From positions 1 to 34,282 of the forward strand of contig CAIXHI010000107.1 in NCBI GenBank assembly GCA_903919215.1: DNA of 34,282 nt. The letters run 5' to 3'. This DNA comes from an uncultured Acidimicrobiaceae bacterium. GTDB taxonomy: Bacteria > Actinomycetota > Acidimicrobiia > Acidimicrobiales > Ilumatobacteraceae. A program made the translations under genes and the position numbers. The notes beneath the pieces were generated by a model. It ran no database searches and was not told where the DNA came from. It saw nothing but the letters and a program-made list of their open reading frames with translations. Of this stretch, positions 1 to 8,912 are shown piece by piece; position 1 is the first letter of the stretch, and each line of letters starts with the position of its first letter.

Positions 1-1309
1 CCAGCCGGTGCGCGATCTCGTCGAGATCGCGGTCGATCAGGCCGACCGTGACGCGCAATGACGGTTCGTCGTCGCGGGCCATGAACGGCTCGCCAGGTGC
101 AGCGCCGATTCCCTGTGCCGCCAGCGTGAGGAGCGCGGAGCGTTCGTCGGCGACGCGCATCCACAGGTTGATGCCGTCCGTTCCCGTGAAGTTGACGCCA
201 CCATCTGCGAGCACGGCGCTGACGGCCTTGCGCCGACGCGCGTACTCAGTGCGTGCCGCAGCGACGGCGTCGATCGTGGGTTGGTGCTCGAGCATCTCCA
301 ACAGCACCGCCTGCAGCAGACGACTGCTCCACCCGGGGCCGAGCAAGCGACGGTTGGCGACCGCTCCGATCACCTCGCCGGCGCCACCGACGGCAGCGAG
401 CCGAAGGTCGGGGCCGTGGCTCTTGGAGTAGCTGCGGATATGCACGGTGCGCTCTGGCAGATGGACGCCGAGGCTGGCGAGGGTGCCGCTGGCGATATCG
501 CCGGAGTGATCGTCCTCGACGATGATCGCGTCGCTGTCGGCGAGTACTGCGGCCAGTTGCTTGCTGCGTCGGGAGGTGAGCGTGATGCCGGTGGGATTGT
601 GCGCGCGTGGCTGCAGGAAGACGGCCCTCACGCCGCCGATCAGGGCAGCAGCGAGACCGTCGGGTTGCATACCCTCGGCGTCGAGGTCGACGCCGATGAC
701 TTCGGCGCCGAGGAGATCGAGCAGATCCAGCAGAGGAGGGAACGTCGGGTGCTCGACAACGACTCGATCGCCCAGGCGCACGACGGCCGAAGCCACTCGG
801 TCGAGCGCGTCCATTGCTCCATCGACCACGGTCAGATCCTCTGGCTTGAATGGCCAACTGGCACGCAAGTGCTCACCGAGGCCAGGTAGCACTGGGTGGT
901 CGAGGTAGCTGCTGGTGAGCGGCTGGCGACTGACACGCGCGATGACGGGCCCGAGGTCGGGCAGCAACGCCGGATCGGGGGTACCGGTGCTGAGGTCGAG
1001 TGCGAAGCGCCCCGGACCCTCTGTGATGCGCCGGTAGCGGCGGGGGGTGACCGGCCCGGTGGGTTGGCGCACGAACGTTCCCTGACGGCCGCGGGCGTCG
1101 ATCGCGCCGACGGCAGCGAGGCTCTGCCACGCCTCGCTGACGGTGGTGGGCGACACGCCCAACAGCTTGGACAATTCGCGTACGGTCGGGAGCCGCGTGC
1201 CGACGGCCAACTGTCCGGAGGAGATCATCCGCCCGACCGCGGCAGCGATCCCACGTGCGCTGCGGTCACCGGACCCGGTGCCGGCAATCTCCGCCGCAAT
1301 GGTGTTCAT
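1..1309 (-). CDS. MocR-family (GntR HTH + aminotransferase-like) transcriptional regulator, 3' end outside window
   Basis: The reading frame runs leftward from ATG at 1309 and is still open at base 1, giving 436 codons, so only the last residues are missing. Residues about 15-75 form a GntR-type winged helix (LPTVRELSKLLGVSPTTVSEAW followed in turn by a GRQGTFV wing). The rest is a fold-type I aminotransferase domain with the PLP lysine in SYSKSH near residue 296. MocR proteins use PLP to sense amines and amino acids; GabR (GABA) and TauR (taurine) are known examples. It is divergent from the amidohydrolase at 1367, and the shared gap holds direct repeats, so local control is likely. The amino product of uracil degradation, beta-alanine, is a chemically plausible ligand, but that is inference. 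The start has TATTGT 9 nt upstream and no Shine-Dalgarno sequence. Confidence 0.9.
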   Translation of the reverse strand, partial: MNTIAAEIAGTGSGDRSARGIAAAVGRMISSGQLAVGTRLPTVRELSKLLGVSPTTVSEAWQSLAAVGAIDARGRQGTFVRQPTGPVTPRRYRRITEGPGRFALDLSTGTPDPALLPDLGPVIARVSRQPLTSSYLDHPVLPGLGEHLRASWPFKPEDLTVVDGAMDALDRVASAVVRLGDRVVVEHPTFPPLLDLLDLLGAEVIGVDLDAEGMQPDGLAAALIGGVRAVFLQPRAHNPTGITLTSRRSKQLAAVLADSDAIIVEDDHSGDIASGTLASLGVHLPERTVHIRSYSKSHGPDLRLAAVGGAGEVIGAVANRRLLGPGWSSRLLQAVLLEMLEHQPTIDAVAAARTEYARRRKAVSAVLADGGVNFTGTDGINLWMRVADERSALLTLAAQGIGAAPGEPFMARDDEPSLRVTVGLIDRDLDEIAHRL

Positions 1310-1340
1310 TGTGCGGTAACAATACAACCATTGTGCGGTA
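1307..1340. promoter_or_regulatory. Direct-repeat operator candidate for the MocR regulator
   Basis: CATTGTGCGGTA occurs twice without mismatch, at 1307-1318 and 1329-1340, so the repeats are offset by 22 bp, about two helical turns. Within this, ATTGT (1308), ACAAT (1319) and ATTGT (1330) alternate orientation every 11 bp. The left repeat overlaps the MocR start codon and the right one overlaps the candidate -35 of the rightward operon. TATTGT at 1324-1319 on the minus strand is the likely -10 of the regulator. MocR/GabR-type proteins are known to bind paired direct repeats, so this arrangement fits autoregulation plus control of the catabolic genes. Confidence 0.65.
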
Positions 1341-1359
1341 CGTGGTGTGACATTAGAGT
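1331..1359 (+). promoter_or_regulatory. Promoter of the pyrimidine-type catabolic operon
   Basis: TTGTGC (1331-1336), a 17-bp spacer, and TAGAGT (1354-1359) precede the ATG at 1367 by 7 nt. No ribosome binding site lies between, so a leaderless transcript is likely. The -35 lies inside the right-hand 12-bp repeat. Confidence 0.5.
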
Positions 1360-1366
1360 CGCCCTC

Positions 1367-2209
1367 ATGTCCAACATTGTGAGAGCCGCATTGCTGCAGA
1401 CGGATTGGCCCGGCACGAAGGAGGCGATGCTCGACAAACACGAGCAGGCCGTCCACGATGCCAAGGCGCAGGGCGCACAGGTGATGTGCTTTCAGGAGCT
1501 GTTCTACGGCCCGTACTTCTGCCAGGTGCAGGATCCGGAGTACTACCAGTACACCGAAGAGATCCCCAACGGCCCCACCACCAAGCGGTTCCAGGCGCTC
1601 GCCAAGGAGACCGGCATGGTGCTGGTGCTCCCGATGTACGAGATCGTGCAAGCCGGGCTGTACTACAACACCGCAGCGGTGATCGACGCCGACGGCACGT
1701 ACCTCGGCAAGTACCGCAAGCAGCACATTCCGCAGACGAAGGGCTTCTGGGAGAAGTACTACTTCACTCCCGGTACGGGCGGGTACCCGGTGTTCGAGAC
1801 TGCAGTCGGCAAGGTCGGCGTGTACATCTGCTACGACCGCCACTTCCCCGAGGGCTGGCGCGCGCTGGGCCTCAACGGTGCCGAGATCGTGTTCAACCCG
1901 TCGGCCACCAGCCGCGGTCTCAGCGAGTACCTGTGGCGCCTCGAGCAGCCGGCGTCGGCCGTCGCCAACATCTACTACGTCGGCGCGATCAACCGCGTGG
2001 GCATCGAGGAACTCGGCGACAACGACTTCTACGGGCAGAGCTACTTCGTGAACCCCGAAGGCAAGATGGTCGGCGAGGTCGGCGATCCGTTCAAACCGGA
2101 ACTGATCGTGCGCGATCTCGACCTCGGCATGATCCGTACCGTGCGCGATCGCTGGGCCTTCTACCGCGACCGCCGTCCCGACGCCTACGACGAACTCACC
2201 CGCCGCTGA
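1367..2209 (+). CDS. Beta-ureidopropionase / N-carbamoyl-amine amidohydrolase (nitrilase superfamily)
   Basis: A 280-residue carbon-nitrogen hydrolase. The nitrilase catalytic triad is visible: Glu44 in FQELFYGPYF, Lys118 in KYRKQHIP, and Cys155 in YICYDRHFPEGWR. Its length and the GPYFCQ motif match the beta-ureidopropionase / N-carbamoylputrescine amidohydrolase branch. The likely reaction is hydrolysis of N-carbamoyl-beta-alanine to beta-alanine, CO2 and ammonia in the cytoplasm. The open frame extends upstream, but the ATG at 1367 is chosen because homology begins there (MSNIVRAALLQ) and a -10 box sits 7 nt before it. It is first in the operon and followed after 16 nt by dihydropyrimidinase, whose product would be its substrate. 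N-carbamoylputrescine or another carbamoyl amine remains possible; the neighbours favour the pyrimidine role. Confidence 0.85.
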   Translation: MSNIVRAALLQTDWPGTKEAMLDKHEQAVHDAKAQGAQVMCFQELFYGPYFCQVQDPEYYQYTEEIPNGPTTKRFQALAKETGMVLVLPMYEIVQAGLYYNTAAVIDADGTYLGKYRKQHIPQTKGFWEKYYFTPGTGGYPVFETAVGKVGVYICYDRHFPEGWRALGLNGAEIVFNPSATSRGLSEYLWRLEQPASAVANIYYVGAINRVGIEELGDNDFYGQSYFVNPEGKMVGEVGDPFKPELIVRDLDLGMIRTVRDRWAFYRDRRPDAYDELTRR

Positions 2210-2225
2210 GCAAGGAGCACCGACT

Positions 2226-3668
2226 ATGTCCACGACACTGATCAAGAACGGCAAGGTCATCAGCACCACGGGCGTCATCGCTCAGGATGTGCTGCTCGAC
2301 GGCGAGACCATCCGTGCGCTCGGCGCGCCCGGGTACTTCACCGAAGAGGGCATCGACCGCGTCATCGACGCTGCCGGCAAGTACGTCATCCCCGGCGGTA
2401 TCGATGTGCACACGCACATGGAGCTGCCCTTCGGCGGCACGTTCGCCAGCGACACCTTCGAGACCGGCTCGCGAGCGGCCGCATGGGGCGGCACCACCAC
2501 CATCATCGACATGGCAGTGCAACGCACTGGCGAGAACGTGCACGAGGGTCTGGCCGCATGGCACAAGAAGGCCGACGGCGAGTGCGCCATCGACTACGCG
2601 TTCCACCAGATCATCGGTGGTGTCGACGATGAGTCGCTGAAGTCGATGAAGTACCTCGTGGACAACGAGGGCATCAGCAGCTTCAAGTTGTTCATGGCCT
2701 ACCCGGGCGTGTTCTACAGCGATGACGGTCAGATCCTGAAGGCCATGCAGACCGCCGCCGACTGTGGCGCGATGATCATGATGCACGCCGAGAACGGCAT
2801 GGCGATCGACGTGTTGGTGCAGCAGGCACTCGCCCGCGGCGAGACCGATCCGAAGTTCCACAGCTACACGCGCCCGTCGCCCCTGGAAGCGGAAGCCACG
2901 CATCGCGCGATCATCCTCAGCCAGATCGCCGGCAACGTGCCGCTGTACATCGTGCACATGTCGGCCGGCGACGCGCTGAACGAGGTCGCCGCTGCTCGCC
3001 ACAACGGCCGCAACGTGTTCGCCGAGACCTGCCCGCAGTACCTGTATCTGACGGTGGAGGAGACGCTGGCCAGGCCCGGCTTCGAAGGTGCCAAGTGGGT
3101 CTGCAGCACCCCGGTGCGCAGCCGCGATCACGACCCGCACTTCGTCGGTCAGATGGGTCATGGCCACCAGGGCGACCTGTGGAAGGGCCTGCGGATGAAC
3201 GAACTGGCCATCGTCTCCACCGACCACTGCCCGTTCTGTATGAAGGATCAGAAGGAACTTGGCCTCGGCAACTTCGCCGCGATCCCCAACGGCATCGGCA
3301 GCGTCGAGCACCGCATGGAACTGCTCTACCAGGGTGTCGTCGCTGGTGAGATCACGCTCGAGCGCTGGGTCGAGACCTGCTGTACCACCCCGGCACGCAT
3401 GTTCGGTATGTACCCGCGCAAGGGTGTGATCGCCCCGGGGGCCGACGCCGACGTGGTGGTGTGGGATCCGAACACCAAGACCAAGATCGGCATCAACGAC
3501 AAGCACCACATGAACATGGACCACAGCGCGTGGGAGGGCTACGTGATCGACGGCAAGGTCGACACGGTCATCTCCCGCGGCACCGTGGTCGTGGAGAACG
3601 ATCAGTACATCGGCCGCAAAGGCCATGGCAAGTACATCAAGCGCGGTCTCAGCCAATACCTGGTCTGA
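2226..3668 (+). CDS. hydA: Dihydropyrimidinase (D-hydantoinase family)
   Basis: A 480-residue zinc amidohydrolase. The HTH pair (His62/His64) in GGIDVHTHMELPF, Lys154 in SFKLFMAYPG (the lysine that is carboxylated to bridge the metals), His187 in HAENG, His244 in HMSAGDAL and Asp333 in STDHCPF are all present, so it should be active. TCPQYLYLT is a further hallmark of the dihydropyrimidinase/hydantoinase group. It opens 5,6-dihydrouracil or dihydrothymine to the N-carbamoyl amino acid; hydantoins are alternative substrates. AAGGAG at 2212-2217 precedes the ATG by 8 nt. It lies between the amidohydrolase and the semialdehyde dehydrogenase, which gives the two steps after ring opening. Confidence 0.93.
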   Translation: MSTTLIKNGKVISTTGVIAQDVLLDGETIRALGAPGYFTEEGIDRVIDAAGKYVIPGGIDVHTHMELPFGGTFASDTFETGSRAAAWGGTTTIIDMAVQRTGENVHEGLAAWHKKADGECAIDYAFHQIIGGVDDESLKSMKYLVDNEGISSFKLFMAYPGVFYSDDGQILKAMQTAADCGAMIMMHAENGMAIDVLVQQALARGETDPKFHSYTRPSPLEAEATHRAIILSQIAGNVPLYIVHMSAGDALNEVAAARHNGRNVFAETCPQYLYLTVEETLARPGFEGAKWVCSTPVRSRDHDPHFVGQMGHGHQGDLWKGLRMNELAIVSTDHCPFCMKDQKELGLGNFAAIPNGIGSVEHRMELLYQGVVAGEITLERWVETCCTTPARMFGMYPRKGVIAPGADADVVVWDPNTKTKIGINDKHHMNMDHSAWEGYVIDGKVDTVISRGTVVVENDQYIGRKGHGKYIKRGLSQYLV

Positions 3669-3707
3669 GCCGTCACTCTCTCTGAGTCGGAAGTTAGAAG
3701 GAACAAC

Positions 3708-5192
<1,485 letters not shown>

Positions 5193-5246
5193 CGCTGCAC
5201 CGCTGACCACGAAGCCATCTGACGAAGACTATTTTTGGGGGACAAC

Positions 5247-6275
5247 ATGGAACTTGGCGTCGTATTACAGACGACCCCGCCGTCACGGCGGGTCATCGAT
5301 CTGGCCAAGCGCGCAGAGTCGTACGGCTTCGACTATGTCTGGACGTTCGACAGCCACATCCTGTGGCAAGAGCCGTATGTGATCTTCAGCCAGATCCTGG
5401 CCGAGACGCGCAACATCAAGGTCGGACCGATGGTGACCAACCCGGCCACACGCGACTGGACGGTCACCGCCAGTACGTACGCCACGCTGAACGAGATGTA
5501 CGGCAACCGCACGGTGTGCGGTATCGGCCGCGGCGACTCGGCAGTGCGGGTCACGAACGGTGCACCCACCAACTTGGCCACATTGCGCGACAGTGTGCAT
5601 GTCATCCGTGAACTGGCCAATGGCCGGGCCGTGGAGTACAAGGGAAGCGACTTGCGTCTGCCCTGGGCGGGTAAGAGTCGCCTGGAGATGTGGATCGCGG
5701 CATACGGCCCCAAGGCGTTGGCGCTGACCGGCGAGGTGGCCGATGGGTTCATCCTGCAACTCGCCGATCTCTCCATCGCCGAATGGACGATCAAGTCAGT
5801 GCGCGACGCCGCGGAGAAGGCCGGTCGCAACCCCGACGACATCACGATCTGCGTTGCCGCCCCGGCGTATGTCACGGATGGTACGGAGGCGGGTCTCGCT
5901 CACGGACGCGAGCAGTGCCGCTGGTTCGGCGGCATGGTGGGTAACCACGTGGCCGACATCGTCGCTCGCTACGGAGACGATGCACCGGTACCCAAGGCGC
6001 TCACCGATTACATCAAGAACCGCCAGGGCTACGACTACAACGAACACGGTCAGGCCGGCAACAGCCACACCACGTTTGTACCCGATGAGATCGTCGATCG
6101 CTTCTGCGTGGTCGGCCCGATCGAGGTGCACATCGAGCGGATGCAGCAACTGAAAGCCCTCGGTGTCGACCAGTTCGCGATCTACCTGCAGCACGACGAC
6201 AAGGACCACACCCTTCAGGCCTACGGCGAGTTGGTGATGCCCGCGATCGCCGAACACGTGAGAGCAACGTCGTGA
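5247..6275 (+). CDS. LLM-class (luciferase-like) F420/FMN-dependent oxidoreductase, CPS_4043-like
   Basis: A 342-residue luciferase-like TIM-barrel protein; MELGVVLQTTPPSRRVIDLA at the N-terminus, GPMVTNPATRDW near residue 62 and GIGRGDSAVR near 93 are typical of the LLM family annotated as F420-dependent oxidoreductase, CPS_4043 type (recognised from memory). ATG 5247 is chosen over an in-frame TTG at 5235 because GGGGGA (5237-5242) lies just before it. The substrate is not known. The gene follows hydA and mmsA and precedes the transporter, while no dihydropyrimidine dehydrogenase is encoded here, so it could carry out the ring reduction or another redox step on the imported compound. F420 versus FMN cannot be decided from sequence alone. 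It does not resemble RutA, which belongs to a different LLM subgroup. Confidence 0.8.
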   Translation: MELGVVLQTTPPSRRVIDLAKRAESYGFDYVWTFDSHILWQEPYVIFSQILAETRNIKVGPMVTNPATRDWTVTASTYATLNEMYGNRTVCGIGRGDSAVRVTNGAPTNLATLRDSVHVIRELANGRAVEYKGSDLRLPWAGKSRLEMWIAAYGPKALALTGEVADGFILQLADLSIAEWTIKSVRDAAEKAGRNPDDITICVAAPAYVTDGTEAGLAHGREQCRWFGGMVGNHVADIVARYGDDAPVPKALTDYIKNRQGYDYNEHGQAGNSHTTFVPDEIVDRFCVVGPIEVHIERMQQLKALGVDQFAIYLQHDDKDHTLQAYGELVMPAIAEHVRATS

Positions 6276-6320
6276 CCGTGCGTTCACGCGCCGGTGGCTC
6301 GAACTCGCGTTCAGAAGATC

Positions 6321-6326
6321 TAGGGT
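6321..6326 (+). promoter_or_regulatory. Possible internal -10 element for the ABC transporter genes
   Basis: TAGGGT lies 13 nt before the ATG at 6340, in the 64-bp gap after the LLM gene. No good -35 is visible, so an internal start is possible but weakly supported; the transporter may be co-transcribed with the enzymes. Confidence 0.25.
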
Positions 6327-6339
6327 CGCGCCGATCGAT

Positions 6340-7269
6340 ATGACTGATGATCTCGCCCCTGACCCCGCAGCGGTCGTTGTAGTTGCGGCACGGCCCACGT
6401 TGTGGCGTCGCGCTCGGCGTTCGGTGATGTTCGTGCTGGCCATGGCGTTGGTGGCTGCTGGCTGGGAGATCTACAAGAAGTTCGGCCCGCAGAACGGTGG
6501 CGAGGTGTTCGGCTGGAAGATCCTGCCCCGCGCCAAAGACCGAGTGATGCCACACATCAGCGACATCCTCGGGCGGTTCACCGACCCGCTGAACCGGGCC
6601 TCCAGCGAGACCGTGCTCTCGGTCGTGCTGAAGGGTGTCTGGTTCTCGTTCCGTCTGGTGCTTGCTGGATTCGGCATGGGCTTGATCGCCGGTCTGTTGC
6701 TCGCCGTGGTCATGACCCGCTTCCGCTTCGCCGAGCGGGCGGTACTGCCCTATCTCGTCGTCTCACAGACGGTGCCGCTCATCGCGCTCGCACCACTCGT
6801 GGCCAGTTGGGGTGGCAAGCTCCACCTGTTCGGGTGGGAATGGCCGCGCTGGATGTCGTCGGCCGTGCTTGGCGCGTTCCTCACGTTCTTCCCGATTGCA
6901 GTCGGTGCGCTACGTGGGCTGCAGTCGCCCACCGCAGCGTCGCTCGAGTTGATGGACAGCCTGGCGGCGCCGTGGCGGCGCACGCTGTTTACCCTCCGGT
7001 TCCCCGCGGCGGTGCCGTACCTCGTGCCAGCGCTGAAGCTCGGTGCTGCTGGAGCAGTCATCGGTGTCGTGGTGTCGGAGATTTCCACCGGTCTGCGCGG
7101 GGGTATCGGCCGCCTGGTGATCGAGTTCAGTCAGAAGACGACCGGCGACCCCGCCATCGTCTACACCGCCGTACTCGGCGCAGCGTTCCTCGGCCTAGTG
7201 ATGGCCGGACTCGTGGCGATCGTCGACGCGGTGTTCATGAGAAATCGACCGAAAGAGGTTGAGGCGTGA
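6340..7269 (+). CDS. ABC transporter permease (NitT/TauT/THI5-type), first copy
   Basis: A 309-residue inner-membrane permease with a first membrane segment at about residues 27-45 and a block of further segments from about 95 to 300. The cytoplasmic loop with SLAAPWRRTLFTLRFPAAVP (near 205-225) is the EAA-type ATPase contact of the BPD_transp_1 family. It would pair with the second permease at 8066 to make a heterodimeric channel for the substrate delivered by the lipoprotein at 8913. Its stop overlaps the start of the ATPase gene by 4 nt (GTGA), so the two are translationally coupled. The family carries nitrate, taurine, sulfonates, thiamine-type pyrimidines and related small solutes; context suggests a pyrimidine-like compound. 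Confidence 0.88.
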   Translation: MTDDLAPDPAAVVVVAARPTLWRRARRSVMFVLAMALVAAGWEIYKKFGPQNGGEVFGWKILPRAKDRVMPHISDILGRFTDPLNRASSETVLSVVLKGVWFSFRLVLAGFGMGLIAGLLLAVVMTRFRFAERAVLPYLVVSQTVPLIALAPLVASWGGKLHLFGWEWPRWMSSAVLGAFLTFFPIAVGALRGLQSPTAASLELMDSLAAPWRRTLFTLRFPAAVPYLVPALKLGAAGAVIGVVVSEISTGLRGGIGRLVIEFSQKTTGDPAIVYTAVLGAAFLGLVMAGLVAIVDAVFMRNRPKEVEA

Positions 7270-8066
7270 GTGCAGTTGTCGTCAACGGCGTGAGCAAGGT
7301 GTTCAACACCGGCAAGTCAGCGCAGGTGGATGCCCTGCATGGCATCGACCTCACCATCGAGCCCGGTGAGTTCGTCTCGCTCATCGGCCCCTCGGGGTGT
7401 GGCAAGAGCACGCTGCTGCGTCTGATCGCCAACCTCACCGAGCCCACCGCCGGTTCCATCACCGTGAACGGCAAGCCGTCGAAGCAGGCGCGCCTCGATC
7501 AGGACTATGGCATGGCGTTTCAGCAGGCCGGTCTGTTCGAGTGGCGCACAGTCGCCAAGAACATCGAACTGCCGCTCGAGCTCAAGGGCTGGGACCGCGC
7601 CAAGCGTCGCGCCAGAGCGCTGGAGATGCTCGATCTGGTGAAGTTGCCCGAGTTCGCGCACCACATGCCGTGGCAGTTGTCCGGCGGTATGCAACAGCGC
7701 ATCGCGATCGCTCGCGCGCTCGCGGCTCACCCGCCGCTGCTGTTGATGGACGAGCCGTTCGGTGCACTCGACGAGATGACCCGCGAGCACATGCAGGCCG
7801 AACTGTTGCGCATCTGCAAGGAGACGAACTCCACAGTGGTGTTCGTCACCCACTCGATCCCCGAAGCGGTGTACCTCTCCAACAGAGTGGTGGTCATGTC
7901 GCCGCGGCCGGGTCGCATCACTGACATCATCGATGTGCCGCTGGGCTCCAGCCGCGACGACGGCACGCGCGAGACCGGCGACTTCTTCTCCAAGATCACC
8001 GAAGTGCGTGAGGCGCTGCGCGGCGCCGAGTACTCGGCTGGTGCTCGGGGGATCGAGGACCGGTGA
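7266..8066 (+). CDS. ABC transporter ATP-binding protein (NitT/TauT family)
   Basis: A 266-residue nucleotide-binding subunit with all motifs: Walker A GPSGCGKST (residues 41-49), Q-loop region MAFQQAGLFEW, signature LSGGMQQR, Walker B LLLMDEPFGALDE and the switch histidine in VTHS. The GTG start at 7266 overlaps the stop of the upstream permease, and its own stop overlaps the start of the next permease. It powers import through the two permeases on either side. Nothing in the sequence itself sets substrate choice; that comes from the binding protein. Confidence 0.95.
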   Translation: MSAVVVNGVSKVFNTGKSAQVDALHGIDLTIEPGEFVSLIGPSGCGKSTLLRLIANLTEPTAGSITVNGKPSKQARLDQDYGMAFQQAGLFEWRTVAKNIELPLELKGWDRAKRRARALEMLDLVKLPEFAHHMPWQLSGGMQQRIAIARALAAHPPLLLMDEPFGALDEMTREHMQAELLRICKETNSTVVFVTHSIPEAVYLSNRVVVMSPRPGRITDIIDVPLGSSRDDGTRETGDFFSKITEVREALRGAEYSAGARGIEDR

Positions 8067-8854
8067 TGGCTCGACTCTCCGGCACCGTGCGGTCGATCTG
8101 GCCGCCGGTCGTGTTCGGCGCAGCGATGCTCGCCCTGTGGCAACTGATCGTGCGCGGGTTCGATCTGAAGCCGTACTTCTTGGTCGCTCCCAGCGACATC
8201 TTCGACAAGTTCATCGACAACCGGAGCAACATCTGGGAAGCGATGCGTGTGTCCGGCACGAATGCAGCGTTCGGTCTGTTGTTCGGGGCCATCCTCGGCG
8301 TGCTCGTCGCCTTCGTGCTCAGTCGCTTCCGCATCCTCGACGAGTTGGTGATGCCGATGTCGATCGCGATCAACGCGATTCCAGCGTTCGTGCTCGTGTC
8401 GGTGTTCAACAACATGTTCTCCAGCACCAGTGAGGTGCCGCGCCGGTTGATGGTCACGCTCGTGGTGTTCTTCGTCGTGCTGGTCAACGTGTCGAAAGGT
8501 TTGCGCCAAGTGCAGCCGGTGCACTCCGAGCTGATGAGGAGCTATGCGGCCAGCGGTTGGGAGATCATGCGCAAAGTACGCGTGCCAAACGCCGTCCCCT
8601 ACTTCTTCACTGCGCTGCGGATCTCGGCGCCGCTCTCGGTCATCTACGCCTACGTGTCGGAGTACTTCGGCGGGGCGCAGAATGGTCTCGGAAACCGCAT
8701 CAGCAGCAACATCTCCAACTCGAAGAACGCCGTCGGATGGGCCTACGTGGCAGGCGCCTGCCTGCTGGGCCTGGGGTTCTACGTGATCTCCATCGCGATG
8801 GAGGCGGTTGCCACCCCCGGTGGCGCCGGACAACGCAATCGGGACGACTCATGA
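8066..8854 (+). CDS. ABC transporter permease (NitT/TauT/THI5-type), second copy
   Basis: A 262-residue permease with about six membrane segments and an EAA-type loop (AASGWEIMRKVRVPNAVPYF near residues 157-176). ATG 8066 overlaps the ATPase stop in TGATG; a GTG three bases earlier is also in frame, but the ATG is better spaced from GAGGA at 8055-8059. It is clearly different in sequence from the first permease, so the channel is a heterodimer. The gene ends inside a palindrome (8844-8859) that separates it from the binding-protein gene. Confidence 0.88.
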   Translation: MARLSGTVRSIWPPVVFGAAMLALWQLIVRGFDLKPYFLVAPSDIFDKFIDNRSNIWEAMRVSGTNAAFGLLFGAILGVLVAFVLSRFRILDELVMPMSIAINAIPAFVLVSVFNNMFSSTSEVPRRLMVTLVVFFVVLVNVSKGLRQVQPVHSELMRSYAASGWEIMRKVRVPNAVPYFFTALRISAPLSVIYAYVSEYFGGAQNGLGNRISSNISNSKNAVGWAYVAGACLLGLGFYVISIAMEAVATPGGAGQRNRDDS

Positions 8855-8893
8855 GTCGTTCCGCTACACACAGCCTGTCGGACACGTGTCCGA
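8840..8893 (+). repeat. Two palindromes between the second permease and the binding-protein gene
   Basis: ACGACTCATGAGTCGT (8844-8859) is a perfect 16-bp palindrome over the permease stop; with CGGG/TCCG flanks (8840-8863) it extends to 12-bp arms with one G-T position. TCGGACACGTGTCCGA (8878-8893) is a second perfect 16-bp palindrome, directly before the ribosome binding site. In RNA they would form two hairpins. Likely roles are transcript processing and stabilisation that raises binding-protein levels relative to the membrane subunits, or binding of a dimeric regulator. Confidence 0.6.
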
Positions 8894-8912
8894 AGGGGGA
8901 GGAAATCACACT

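Noticed and set aside
896..1366. An upstream extension of the amidohydrolase frame starting at 896
   Set aside because: It overlaps the MocR gene antisense and the intergenic operator; homology begins at 1367, where a -10 box and ATG are correctly placed.
5247..6275. Assignment of the LLM enzyme as RutA (pyrimidine monooxygenase)
   Set aside because: The N-terminal and active-site motifs fit the CPS_4043-like subgroup, no rutB-F genes are present, and the hydA plus amidohydrolase context is that of the reductive, not the Rut, pathway.
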